Source of the DNA: CAYRFE01 sp964423645 [NCBI: uncultured bacterium]
GTDB lineage: Bacteria; Macinerneyibacteriota; Macinerneyibacteria; Macinerneyibacteriales
Assembly: GCA_964423645.1 (NCBI GenBank)
Contig: CAYRFE010000049.1
Coordinates: 1 to 16,247 of the forward strand
Direction of reading: 5' to 3'
Length of the DNA stretch: 16,247 nt
The notes beneath the pieces were generated by a model. It did no database searches. It saw nothing but the letters and a program-made list of their open reading frames with translations, and was not told where the DNA came from. Positions 5,810 to 14,441 of this stretch are shown piece after piece. Each line of letters starts with the position of its first letter. Positions within the stretch are counted from its first letter, which is position 1. The position numbers and the translations under genes were made by a program.

Positions 5810-5943
5810 CGTGCGGGAGGGTTTTCGAGCTTTTTTTAAGGAAGTGTATAATCAGCATCCTTGAAGAGACGGGTATATGAAGTGCATCAGGGGTGGGAGG
5901 GTTGTGCTTTTTTTAGCAACACATATATGGAAATGGAGATGCA

Positions 5944-6360
5944 ATGAAACAAAACTTATGTATTTTATTTTGTATCATATTTGCAGGGATTATATCGGCA
6001 CAAGTGGGTTTTATCGATCATGAAGGATACGTGGTCATAGAGCCGAAATACAAGAGCGCACTTCCGTTCAGCGAAGGCGTTGCGGTCGTAGAGACATTCA
6101 AAGGTTATAAGCAATTTATAGATGCCAACGGAAATGTGGTCATCAAAATGAAGTTCCTCGATGCGAAAAGCTTTCGTGAAGGATTAGCTCCTGTCATGGA
6201 GAGTAAGGAAAAGGGTTGGGGGTATATCAATAAACAAGGGAAGTATGTGATAGCGCCGAATCCGAAGATAAGATATATAGACTCTTTCACGGAGATGTTC
6301 GTTTGTGCTCTAAACTATGGAAAAGTATTCAAAAAAAGTAGGAGTAATATATATGCGTAA
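5944..6360 (+). CDS. Short secreted WG-repeat protein
   Basis: This 138-residue protein has a typical Sec signal peptide (MKQNLCILFCIIFAGIISAQ, cleavage near residue 20). Two to three WG (KWG-type) repeats follow: GFIDHEGYVVIEPKYKSALPF, FIDANGNVVIKMKFLDAKSF and GWGYINKQGKYVIAPNPK. WG repeats form beta-propeller-like surfaces of unknown binding partner. GGAG lies 5 nt before the ATG. The repeat run breaks off after residue ~110 into a lysine-rich tail, so the gene may be truncated by a frameshift. Its stop overlaps the next gene's start by 8 bp, pointing to translational coupling. Its product probably goes to the periplasm or outside. Confidence 0.75.
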   Translation: MKQNLCILFCIIFAGIISAQVGFIDHEGYVVIEPKYKSALPFSEGVAVVETFKGYKQFIDANGNVVIKMKFLDAKSFREGLAPVMESKEKGWGYINKQGKYVIAPNPKIRYIDSFTEMFVCALNYGKVFKKSRSNIYA

Positions 6361-7369
6361 ACTTATAGTTTCATTGTTATGTTTGATCGTGTTGTTTAGT
6401 ATAGTTGAAATTAGACGTAATGTCAATGCACAGCAATTGCCAATAGAGCCAAAAGGGAAATATGGTTATCGTGGATATTCGTTGAGTTACATAATCACAC
6501 CGATATATGATGAAGCAAAACCGTTTAGTGAAAATCTGGCACCAGTTGCAATTAAAAATGCCGATGGATTAATGAAATGGGGATTTATTGATGTAAAAGG
6601 AAATATTGTAATCCCACTTGAGTATGACTATGCTGATCGATTTTTCGATGGTATGGCGTATGTGGAAAAAGAAGGAGAAAAGGGATTTATATCAAAATCT
6701 AATAGTTTTATTAAAATGAATCTAAAATCCGGAGTGAATAGTCTTCAATTTCAAAATGGGTATCTTCAGATAAAGGGAGATAAAAATATTGTTTTTATTG
6801 ATAAAAAAGGGAACAAAAATACTTTCTCAGTAAAAAATAAAGAGGTACTATTTGCTCTAAGTGAAAATGTTTTTGTTGCGCGTGATAATTCTAAAAATAA
6901 AATTGGTCTAATAAATAAAAAAGGTGAGTGGTTAAGTAAAAGATTTTACGATTCAATCCGTGGAGTTCCAAATGATGGTTATCTGGCATTAATAATAGAC
7001 AATGCTAAAGTATATATTGATAAAAATGGTAATGAGATTTTTAAAGTAAAAAACGAAAAAACACAGTATGGTTATTATGATTCATTTGATGGAAGAAGTG
7101 GTTTGCTAAAGATCGTTGACAAAGGGACGGGTTTGTATGGTTATGTAAACAAAGAATTCAAACAAGTGATACCATGTAATATTCAAAAGGTTGTTCATCC
7201 TTTTGTAGATACATCCGCAACTATATTTTTGCAAAACAATGAAGAATTTGTTGTGATTGATACTACGGGGAAAATAAAATCAAGAATAAGTAAGACGTTT
7301 TTTGATGATAAATATTATAAAGTTGTACCAGTATTTATTAATGGATTATGGTTGTTTCGTGAAAATTAA
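6353..7369 (+). CDS. Secreted WG-repeat protein
   Basis: I chose the ATG at 6353 because AGGAG lies 8 nt upstream and the protein then begins with a clear signal peptide (MRKLIVSLLCLIVLFSIVEI). A frame-compatible ATG at 6317 would add 12 residues before it. The 338-residue product carries several degenerate WG repeats: IITPIYDEAKPFSENLAPV, KWGFIDVKGNIVIPLEYDYA, KIGLINKKGEWLSKRFYDSI, YIDKNGNEI and LYGYVNKEFKQVIP. It is very lysine- and asparagine-rich and more AT-rich than its neighbours. It overlaps the upstream WG gene and is followed 21 bp later by the FN3 protein. Role unknown; probably an exported repeat protein. Confidence 0.75.
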   Translation: MRKLIVSLLCLIVLFSIVEIRRNVNAQQLPIEPKGKYGYRGYSLSYIITPIYDEAKPFSENLAPVAIKNADGLMKWGFIDVKGNIVIPLEYDYADRFFDGMAYVEKEGEKGFISKSNSFIKMNLKSGVNSLQFQNGYLQIKGDKNIVFIDKKGNKNTFSVKNKEVLFALSENVFVARDNSKNKIGLINKKGEWLSKRFYDSIRGVPNDGYLALIIDNAKVYIDKNGNEIFKVKNEKTQYGYYDSFDGRSGLLKIVDKGTGLYGYVNKEFKQVIPCNIQKVVHPFVDTSATIFLQNNEEFVVIDTTGKIKSRISKTFFDDKYYKVVPVFINGLWLFREN

Positions 7370-7383
7370 CAGAAGAAAGGGAT

Positions 7384-10059
7384 ATGTTTAATGAGAAAAA
7401 TTGCAGCGATTATTTACTTTTTAATTGTTCTTGTGTCTTTAGGGCAAACAGCATTGCGATAAGCAATCTGGTACATAATACCGTGTATTATTGGCAATAT
7501 CAATCTGTTTATGCCGATAGGGTTGGCGAATGGTCAGATGAGCTCTCGTTTACCACTTCGTATCCGATTATTACGAATATACAGACGAATCTTACTAAAA
7601 CCTCATCCAGTATTTCATGGAATTATAGTTCTGTAAATCCTGTCGGGATACGCATCCAACGTCATGTGCTTGGTATCACCGAATGGGAGACGGTTTTCAC
7701 ATCAAATGAACCGATCACGAGTTGGCAGGACAATGCATTCTATGAAAACTGTTATGAGTATAGAGTACAGGAGTATTCCGATATCAATACCTCGGACTGG
7801 GTTCAGTTCGTGTGTGATAACTCACCGTTACTTAATCCCGCGAATGTTACGGTTGTACCGGAAAACGGAGCGTATATTATTTCTTGGGAATCAGGCTCAG
7901 AGAAGGCGACAGGATACGCGATATACCTTCAACAGGAAGACGGAAGTTGGGCGGAGCTGTATCGTGGCGGGACTGATGTGATAGCATACCGCTATGAAAC
8001 GAATCTCTTGACTGCAAGTTTTAAAGTATGTTCCGTGAATGCAATAAAAGAATCAGGCGGAGTAGTGCGTTTTATTGATATGCGAGACCTTCCAAAGGTA
8101 AAACATCTTTCAGTTGCGCTACAGGACACCACACTTCAATTACGATGGTTTGTAGATTTTGGTGGTTTTTATGAGTACGAAATCGAGAAATCTGTTAATG
8201 GTAGCGCTTACGTGCCATTGATAACAGTGCTGTATGATACTGTGAGTATGGATGATACTATTACCGAGCCGGCAGTATATCGCTATCGTATTCGCGTGAA
8301 AAACACGTGGAAGCAGTCAGAGTGGCTCGAAGCGGTATATGATAACCGTTATCTGAATGCTCCCGAAAATCTCATTGCATCTTTGCAAACAAATTCCATA
8401 GTTCTGACATGGCAATCAAGCAACTCAGGACAAACTTTAACTGAAGTGGAGAGGAAAATCGGCGAAGAAGCATTTGTTTGCATCACTACTACTGAACAAG
8501 GTATAAAGAATTTTACGGATACCGCACTGTCTAATGCTCTATTGACCTATCGTGTGCGTGAAAAAGCGGATACCCTTGTTTCACCTTGGAGTCAGGAAGT
8601 AGTTGTAGACAATAGATTCATTTCAAAACCGATAATTACGACCCTTATAAAATCAGATACCTCTTGGGTTGTAACATGGGATCAGCTTGATGCACATGCT
8701 ACCTCGCTTGTTGTGCAAAGAAAAATAGACGGAGGAGATTTTGTTACGATCGCTGAGGTCACGGCGACCGAGACTTCATATACAGATAGTAGTAGCGTGA
8801 GCGAAAGCTCTGTTTCTTATAGGATACAAGCAAAGAACAACAATAGGGTTTCGGAGTGGAGCGATGTGGTAACTGTTGTTACGCAGACGCTACAGAAAAC
8901 GGAAATAGCAGCGATCGAGTATCAAAAAATTCACAATAGAGTTGCGCTTTCATGGGTTGAGAATAACACACTCGAAACAGGGTATGAGATATGGCGCGCT
9001 CAAGGCAGTGATGATGCTGCATTTATGAAAATCGCGACTATGCCTGCCGATACAGCGATATGTTTTGACAATAATCCGGAGTATTACACTTCAACAACAT
9101 ATACCTTGCAAACTATGATTGGCGAATTTTTGATTTTTATTTCAGATTTTGAGTATCGCTATAAAATCCGAGCAATTTCTACTTCGGTAAATGCGGAATT
9201 TAGTGAGGAGAAGGTAGTGAAAGGATGCAGAATTCGTATACAATATAACTATATGAAATTATCATCAAATAGTTCTCCTATCTCATCATCAAAGCTGAAA
9301 TCTCTTCTTCAAGATGCGCAAATAACTGTAAATGATGTCGTAATGACATTTTCAGAATTTGAACAAATGATTTTTCATCCAAAAAATGAATCTGTCTCTA
9401 TTGGTTTATCATACGCTGAAGAAGAATCGGAAAAAACTACTCTTTGGTATCTATACCTTCCGTATAATCGAGTTGTTTCATTCGGGAAATATGCTATGAT
9501 TGCGAAAACACCTTTGACAAAACCGGTATTTATCACAAATGCTGGTGATATCCCGTTGCCTGATGTGCCGGTATATGGCGAGCCGTTCTATGTTGATTTT
9601 GGAGAGACTTCGTCTTCTCTAGTGCATATAAAAAATAATCTTGGCGAAACCGGTGTGTTGTTTAAATATGATAACAGCGTTTGGAAGGTTGTTGATTATT
9701 CTCGCGATGTACTTTCTATCAAAAGTGATGGGCTCTACGTGCTATGCAGAGACAGAAATTTTGTATATATCCCGCGTCTTTTACAATCCTCCTTAAAACA
9801 AAACTTTCCCAATCCTTTTAACCCGACCACGACAATATTTTACGATGTGGCAGAGTCGAGTAAGGTAGTGCTATCAATACTTAATGCAAAGGGGAAACCA
9901 GTGTGCATTCTCGCTGATTCTTGGATGGAGCGAGGGGCGTATTCGGTCATCTGGAATGGCACAGACAGTAATGGGCGATCAATGCCGAGCGGTGTATACT
10001 ATAGCGTGCTTGAAGTAAACGGCACACGTATGGTGAAAAAGATGGTAATGTTGAAGTAA
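7384..10059 (+). CDS. Multi-domain FN3 surface protein with C-terminal sorting domain, frameshifted at its N-terminus
   Basis: This open frame of 891 codons has about seven fibronectin type III domains over residues 25-617. The first is only a C-terminal half (SNLVHNTVYYWQYQS, GEWSDELSFTT). Domain boundaries recur as VxDNR motifs. A beta-rich stretch follows. Residues ~802-891 are a sorting/FlgD-like domain (LKQNFPNPFNPTTTIFYDV, VIWNGTDSNGRSMPSGVYY, KKMVMLK), of the kind that directs proteins to type IX-like export in FCB-group bacteria. The frame's own N-terminus (MFNEKNCSDYLLFNCSC) is not a signal peptide, but the +1 frame at 7391 encodes a good one. The gene therefore looks damaged by a deletion that joined the signal peptide out of frame to mid-FN3 sequence. 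A strong terminator follows. Confidence 0.75.
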   Translation: MFNEKNCSDYLLFNCSCVFRANSIAISNLVHNTVYYWQYQSVYADRVGEWSDELSFTTSYPIITNIQTNLTKTSSSISWNYSSVNPVGIRIQRHVLGITEWETVFTSNEPITSWQDNAFYENCYEYRVQEYSDINTSDWVQFVCDNSPLLNPANVTVVPENGAYIISWESGSEKATGYAIYLQQEDGSWAELYRGGTDVIAYRYETNLLTASFKVCSVNAIKESGGVVRFIDMRDLPKVKHLSVALQDTTLQLRWFVDFGGFYEYEIEKSVNGSAYVPLITVLYDTVSMDDTITEPAVYRYRIRVKNTWKQSEWLEAVYDNRYLNAPENLIASLQTNSIVLTWQSSNSGQTLTEVERKIGEEAFVCITTTEQGIKNFTDTALSNALLTYRVREKADTLVSPWSQEVVVDNRFISKPIITTLIKSDTSWVVTWDQLDAHATSLVVQRKIDGGDFVTIAEVTATETSYTDSSSVSESSVSYRIQAKNNNRVSEWSDVVTVVTQTLQKTEIAAIEYQKIHNRVALSWVENNTLETGYEIWRAQGSDDAAFMKIATMPADTAICFDNNPEYYTSTTYTLQTMIGEFLIFISDFEYRYKIRAISTSVNAEFSEEKVVKGCRIRIQYNYMKLSSNSSPISSSKLKSLLQDAQITVNDVVMTFSEFEQMIFHPKNESVSIGLSYAEEESEKTTLWYLYLPYNRVVSFGKYAMIAKTPLTKPVFITNAGDIPLPDVPVYGEPFYVDFGETSSSLVHIKNNLGETGVLFKYDNSVWKVVDYSRDVLSIKSDGLYVLCRDRNFVYIPRLLQSSLKQNFPNPFNPTTTIFYDVAESSKVVLSILNAKGKPVCILADSWMERGAYSVIWNGTDSNGRSMPSGVYYSVLEVNGTRMVKKMVMLK
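7391..7462 (+). other. Out-of-frame signal peptide of the FN3 protein
   Basis: From the ATG at 7391, with AGAAAGGG ~10 nt upstream, a 23-codon frame reads MRKIAAIIYFLIVLVSLGQT and then ALR-stop. It has a basic start, a hydrophobic core and a small-residue cleavage region, as in the two preceding WG proteins. The FN3 reading frame passes through the same bases in another frame. A one-base correction near 7440-7460 would join the two. Confidence 0.6.
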
Positions 10060-10084
10060 GCACACGATCAAGTATCTACCACAA

Positions 10085-10122
10085 AACACCGGTCATCCGC
10101 AAGGAGCCGGTGTTTTCTTTTT
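10085..10122 (+). terminator. Intrinsic terminator after the FN3 gene
   Basis: AACACCGG (10085-10092) pairs with CCGGTGTT (10107-10114), and TCC-GCAA-GGA inside the loop adds a GNRA-capped mini-stem. A T-rich tract (TTTTCTTTTT) follows. 22 bases are identical to the terminator at 3600-3634, so this is a reused terminator module in the genome. Confidence 0.85.
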
Positions 10123-10177
10123 AGGGCATTACGCAACATAAACCTTTTTGTGGAACTGGCAATAGAAATTATAAGTA

Positions 10178-10206
10178 TTGACAAAATGAGCGTTTATCAT
10201 TATCCT
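10178..10206 (+). promoter_or_regulatory. Candidate promoter of the fic gene
   Basis: TTGACA (10178-10183), 17 bp, then TATCCT (10201-10206; 4 of 6). Transcription would start near 10213, about 75 nt before the chosen fic start. This makes the upstream ATG at 10224 possible but with almost no leader. Confidence 0.5.
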
Positions 10207-10289
10207 ACATTCGTGCATATTGCATGTTTGCCATGGATGTTGCAATATTGGACCGCGATAATGCAATAAATGAAATAACAAGGATGTAT

Positions 10290-11450
10290 ATGAAAAGGAA
10301 TACCGGATATTATACAACCATCAGCACTGTTGGCGAAAAGGCGCGGGCATTTGTTCCTTCGCCCTTACCGCCAGATCCGGCAATTTTGATTTCTTCTGAT
10401 ATCCGCCGGACACTTGATAGTGCGTTGATTGCGCTTGGGCGTCTTGACAGTGCATCAGCATTTATTCCTGATATAAACCTATTACTCTATTTGTACATAC
10501 GAAAAGAAGCTGTTCTTTCATCTCAAATTGAAGGAACACAATCATCATTATCAGATCTTTTGCTTTTTGAATTATCTGAAACACCCGGAGTAACCATTGA
10601 TGATGTTAAGGAAGTATCAAATTATGTTGCCGCTTTGACACATGGTATGGAGCGATTAAAAAACGGATTTCCTCTTTCAAATCGTTTAGTCCGAGAAATG
10701 CACGAAATATTGCTAAGTTCAGGACGCGGTTCGGAAAAACAACCCGGGGAATTTAGAAAAAGTCAAAACTGGATAGGGGGAACTTGCCCCGGCAATGCTG
10801 TATTTATTCCTCCCCCACCTGAGTTACTTATCGAATGTATGAGTGATTTGGAAAAATTTCTTAATTCTCAAACCAAAGAAATCGGCATCATAGAAAAAGC
10901 AGCTCTTGCTCATGCCCAATTCGAAACAATACATCCATTTTTAGATGGTAACGGAAGAATTGGCAGACTACTTATTACCTTATTATTGTATCACGATGGT
11001 GTTTTATCTTTGCCGTTACTTTATTTGAGCTTATATTTTAAAACAAATCGTAGTCTTTATTATGAACACTTAAGAAAGATTCGAAGCGAAGGTAACTGGG
11101 AATCATGGATTTTATTTTTTGCTCAAGCCGTTGTACAAACAGCCGAGCAATGCACGGAAACAGCGAAAAAGCTTATTAAGCTTATTGCCGACGATCAACG
11201 AGTTGTATTGGATCTTGGTCGTATTTCCGGATCGGTAACCCGTGTTTTTCAGGAAATAATAAAAAGACCGGTAACAGATATGACCTATTTAGTCAAAACA
11301 ACCGGCTTGGTGCCGAACACGGTTCTAAAAGTATTAAAAACATTGGAAACTACCGGTATTATGAAGGAAATAACAGGGAAAAATCGGAATCGAGCATATG
11401 CGTATGTCAAATACATTGAAATTATGAACCAAGGTGCAGAACCTCTTTAA
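10290..11450 (+). CDS. fic: Class II Fic-domain protein (probable AMP-transferase) with winged-helix C-terminus
   Basis: The canonical Fic motif HPFLDGNGRIGR is present (His215 and following in the chosen numbering). Family members of this type usually transfer AMP from ATP to hydroxyls of target proteins. The N-terminal inhibitory helix motif (S/T)xxxE(G/N) is present as SSQIEG (residues 77-82), so this is an autoinhibited class II Fic resembling SoFic. A Fic_N-like start (FVPSPLPPDPAI) precedes it. Residues ~320-380 form a winged helix (MTYLVKTTGLVPNTVLKVL, then MKEITGKNRNRAY). I start at 10290, where AGGA lies 6 nt upstream, giving 386 residues. The longer frame begins at 10224 (408 residues). 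The gene is 121 bp upstream of the TOTE primase-helicase on the same strand. All catalytic residues look intact. Confidence 0.88.
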   Translation: MKRNTGYYTTISTVGEKARAFVPSPLPPDPAILISSDIRRTLDSALIALGRLDSASAFIPDINLLLYLYIRKEAVLSSQIEGTQSSLSDLLLFELSETPGVTIDDVKEVSNYVAALTHGMERLKNGFPLSNRLVREMHEILLSSGRGSEKQPGEFRKSQNWIGGTCPGNAVFIPPPPELLIECMSDLEKFLNSQTKEIGIIEKAALAHAQFETIHPFLDGNGRIGRLLITLLLYHDGVLSLPLLYLSLYFKTNRSLYYEHLRKIRSEGNWESWILFFAQAVVQTAEQCTETAKKLIKLIADDQRVVLDLGRISGSVTRVFQEIIKRPVTDMTYLVKTTGLVPNTVLKVLKTLETTGIMKEITGKNRNRAYAYVKYIEIMNQGAEPL

Positions 11451-11515
11451 TGTGCTTAATCTCTATAATAGAAACAATTTCCCCCGCAATCATCTCAGTA
11501 TTAATACACGCAAGC

Positions 11516-11535
11516 GCATTATTGTGCAATAATGC
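11516..11535. promoter_or_regulatory. Perfect inverted repeat in the fic-TOTE gap
   Basis: GCATTATTG and CAATAATGC are perfect 9-bp arms around TG, ending 36 bp before the start of the primase-helicase gene. A dyad of this form at this position could be an operator, or a stem in the mRNA leader. No T-run follows, so terminator function is unlikely. Confidence 0.45.
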
Positions 11536-11571
11536 TATTGTTTTATGCAAAAAATGAAATAAGAAACCCAG

Positions 11572-13944
11572 ATGGATCGTATTGATGAAATAAAACAAAG
11601 GCTTGCCGAACTGGAAAATGAGCGTCAAGCACTGGAAACAGAACTGGCAACGTATCACACCGGTGAAATATCAGGATATGGCACTTTTTCGCGATTTTCT
11701 TCTTCTCCCTCAAACGATGAAAAGATAGCCTTATTTATGTCTCTTTTTTGTGCACGAGTTGACGTTTTCCCCAAACTATGGGAGACAAAAGCAGGTAAAA
11801 AGGGCTATAGTCCGGTCTGTGAAAATGATTGGGTACAGCCAATCTGTAAAAAACCAACCGTTAAATGTTCCGATTGTCAGTATCGTCGCTATAAACCGTG
11901 CACTGAGTTTATTGTAAAAGCCCATTTGCAGGGAGACATCACCATAGGCACTTATGCAATTCGCAAAGATGACAGCTGTATATTTCTGGCTGCTGATTTT
12001 GACAAATCGACATGGCAAGATGACGTCTGGGCGTATGTTAGGGAGGCTCAAGAACTCGGCATCATGGTTGGGATAGAGCGGTCACGTTCGGGAAATGGCG
12101 CTCATGCATGGATCTTTTTCTCTGAACCTATTCAATCAGTAATGGCGCGACGGTTGGGATTTTATATTCTTGAAAAAGTATTTGAAGCAAATCCCGGCTG
12201 TGATTATGATAGTTATGATCGCTTTTTCCCTAATCAGGATACTCTGCCTGACGGAGGGTTTGGTAATCTTATCGCTTTACCGTTACAACACAAACCACGC
12301 TTAAAAAATAATACTGTTTTCATAAAAAATGACGGGAGTGTATATTCCGATCAATGGCAATATCTTGCTTCGCTAAAAAAACTTTCTCGTGCTGATATTG
12401 TGACTATTTTACCAACTCAAACAGCTGATGATCAGGCGGTTATGTTTTCACTCGAACCTGAGTGGTTTGAAACACATGATTTAAGTGATCTTATTGATAA
12501 ACCATCAACGACGTATTCCGGAGAGATTACACTTAAGCGAGAAGCTCGATTACTGATAGATTACTCCAATCTCCCGCCATGTGTCATCCATGCAATCAGG
12601 AAAATGGCGACGTTTGCAAATCCTGTATTCTTTGAACGACAGCGGCTTCGCTTTTCTATATGGAACATACCACGTTATATCTCCTGCGTCGATCGTCATA
12701 ATACAATAATGTCGCTGCCACGCGGATGTTTTGAGGCAATCGAAAAATATTGTCAAACTCTTGGAGCAACCCTATTTATAAACGATATGCGAATATCAGG
12801 GGATAGGGTAGCATTTCAATTTATTGGAGAATTAAAACCGGAACAGCATGATGCCGTATGTGCGATGCTGTCTCATGATATCGGCGTTATCTCTGCACCA
12901 CCCGGGAGCGGGAAGACTGTCATCGGCTGCGCTCTGATTGCTGAGCGACAGGTACCAACATTGGTGCTCGTGCATCGAAAGCACTTATTGAAGCAATGGG
13001 AAGAACGTATAACGCAGTTTCTCGGTACTCAAGCTCAAACTGTTGAAAGTTTGTCCGGTAATTCAAACGCCCCCGAGCCACTTGTCGTCGCTATGATTCA
13101 AACGGTTCTATCAAACACGGCGTTTAAAGAACGGCTACCGCAGTTCGGTCATGTTGTTGTTGATGAATGTCATCATATCCCGTCAGAAACCTTTGATGCA
13201 TTATTATCAACAATACCGGCCCGATATATAACCGGATTAACAGCAACCCCATATCGAAAAGACGGTTTGCACCCGATCATTTTCTATCAGTGTGGGCCGA
13301 TACGCTATTCTATGACAACAGCAGACCATACCCTTAACAAAATTGTTATGGTTCGCAATACAAACTTCTCCGTTCCGGATTCACAGATAAAATCATTGCA
13401 TGAATTATGGGAAGAGTTATGCCATAATACTGAACGGAATACGTTGATTGCGCAAGATTGTATCACGTCAGTCGAAGCAGGGCAACATGTCATAATTCTG
13501 ACCGATCGCAAGGATCATATTGATACATTAACAAAAACAATTGATTATCATACACAAGGGAAAATACAAAGCATTATTATTTCCAGCGGTATGGGGAAAA
13601 AAGCCAAAGCAATACTCAATGAGCAAATTGCACGCATGAAAAAGAGTGAAATTCATGCGTATATCATTGCGACAGGATCTCTTATCGGAGAAGGTTTTGA
13701 TTTTCCCGAACTTGATACATTGTTATTGGCAACGCCGATTTCTTTTAAAGGACGCCTCGTACAATATGCCGGTCGTCTTCAGCGAGAAAGCTTGGGCAAA
13801 AAACAAATTACAATTTTTGATTATTGCGATGATATGGCGATTACCAAAGCAATGTTCAAGAAACGCTGTAAAGGATATCGAGATCTTGGGTATACCATCA
13901 ACAATTATGACGAGACGATCCCACGAAACAATTTATTCATATAG
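11572..13944 (+). CDS. TOTE conflict-system primase-helicase (AEP domain + SF2 helicase)
   Basis: This 790-residue protein has three parts. Residues 1-28 form a coiled coil. Residues ~45-270 are an archaeo-eukaryotic primase domain of the TOTE type: a Cys cluster (C83, C92, C99, C102, C110), catalytic AADFD (140-144), the S-x-G-H motif SRSGNGAHAWIFF (171-183) and GFGNLIALPLQ (229-239). Residues ~415-750 are a superfamily 2 helicase: Walker A APPGSGKT (442-449), DECHH (531-535), TATP (557-560), GEGFD (706-710) and QYAGRLQR (731-738). All motifs look intact. TOTE systems were proposed by comparative genomics as NTP-dependent conflict systems; the domain pair suggests it acts on foreign nucleic acid. 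There is no obvious nuclease domain, so a partner might be required. The ribosome site before the ATG is weak. Confidence 0.85.
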   Translation: MDRIDEIKQRLAELENERQALETELATYHTGEISGYGTFSRFSSSPSNDEKIALFMSLFCARVDVFPKLWETKAGKKGYSPVCENDWVQPICKKPTVKCSDCQYRRYKPCTEFIVKAHLQGDITIGTYAIRKDDSCIFLAADFDKSTWQDDVWAYVREAQELGIMVGIERSRSGNGAHAWIFFSEPIQSVMARRLGFYILEKVFEANPGCDYDSYDRFFPNQDTLPDGGFGNLIALPLQHKPRLKNNTVFIKNDGSVYSDQWQYLASLKKLSRADIVTILPTQTADDQAVMFSLEPEWFETHDLSDLIDKPSTTYSGEITLKREARLLIDYSNLPPCVIHAIRKMATFANPVFFERQRLRFSIWNIPRYISCVDRHNTIMSLPRGCFEAIEKYCQTLGATLFINDMRISGDRVAFQFIGELKPEQHDAVCAMLSHDIGVISAPPGSGKTVIGCALIAERQVPTLVLVHRKHLLKQWEERITQFLGTQAQTVESLSGNSNAPEPLVVAMIQTVLSNTAFKERLPQFGHVVVDECHHIPSETFDALLSTIPARYITGLTATPYRKDGLHPIIFYQCGPIRYSMTTADHTLNKIVMVRNTNFSVPDSQIKSLHELWEELCHNTERNTLIAQDCITSVEAGQHVIILTDRKDHIDTLTKTIDYHTQGKIQSIIISSGMGKKAKAILNEQIARMKKSEIHAYIIATGSLIGEGFDFPELDTLLLATPISFKGRLVQYAGRLQRESLGKKQITIFDYCDDMAITKAMFKKRCKGYRDLGYTINNYDETIPRNNLFI

Positions 13945-14030
13945 GTGGCGCCGCAGAAAACGGAAAATAAAGCACGGTAGGAAATGAAAGGGGGTAGGGG
14001 TTCGTCCTCTTCTTTGTTTTGATATCTGAG

Positions 14031-14103
14031 TATTAATATTTCTCACTTTTACCGATGATATCAAATCGGTCATTCCGAAATTATGCTCATTAATGTGATC
14101 GAT
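14031..14103 (+). repeat. Diverged intergenic repeat B (partner at 3696-3770)
   Basis: It shares 16 of 18 bases at the left end and 14 of 15 at the right end with block A, and the length is nearly equal. A short frame continues past its right end (14083-14169) and reads MLINVIDKKGLLKRIW, ending VKGGYGEVVIE-stop. It may be the 3' end of a decayed gene. I see no intact gene in the 13945-14534 gap. Besides this block it holds the split repeat R4 and a set of GC-rich hairpins. Confidence 0.45.
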
Positions 14104-14210
14104 AAAAAAGGACTGCTCAAGCGGATATGGTCTGTCAAAGGCGGCTATGGGGAAGTTGTCATTGAGTAAATGTAACGAAATATTTTCCACAGTACATTCA
14201 TGGTCTCCAT

Positions 14211-14226
14211 AATCGATTTAAACGGG
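14211..14226 (+). repeat. Left fragment of long repeat block R4
   Basis: AATCGATTTAAACGGG is identical to the first 16 bases of block R2 at 5550-5565. The next part of the block lies 215 bp further on (14442) instead of 15 bp as in R2, so the block appears interrupted by inserted DNA. Confidence 0.6.
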
Positions 14227-14257
14227 ATTCAATTTTAATCTAAATGGGTCAAATTCC

Positions 14258-14432
14258 CCGAAGCTTGCTTCGGCTTCACTATTATAATTTTGTTATTATT
14301 AGGGGTGTGGGGACGAAGTCCCCACAATATTAGAAATTAAGCCCCTCCCAAAAAGAAAAGGGAGGGGTTTGGGGTGGGCGAACAAATATAGTATTTTTTT
14401 TGGGGAGATACCCCGTAGCTTGCTGCGGGGTA
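14258..14432. repeat. Array of four GC-rich hairpins inserted in repeat block R4
   Basis: Four perfect or near-perfect stems lie close together: CCGAAGC/GCTTCGG (14258-14273), TGTGGGGAC-GAA-GTCCCCACA (14306-14326), CCCCTCCC/GGGAGGGG (14342-14367), and TACCCCGTAGC/GCTGCGGGGTA (14409-14432, one G-T pair). The first and last share CCCCG-A/T-AGCTTGCT and look like members of one short palindromic family. They stand out against the AT-rich surroundings. The third or fourth could also stop transcription, but no gene ends nearby on + and abiEii ends on the other strand 100 bp away. Confidence 0.7.
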
Positions 14433-14441
14433 GTTCATTTT

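Noticed and set aside
11422-11658. 78-codon minus-strand frame between fic and the TOTE gene
   Set aside because: It overlaps the ends of both clear genes, has no convincing ribosome site, and matches no family I recognise.
13933-14190. 85-codon minus-strand frame after the TOTE gene
   Set aside because: It overlaps the 3' end of the TOTE frame, has no ribosome site or recognisable motif, and is explained as the shadow of intergenic repeat B.
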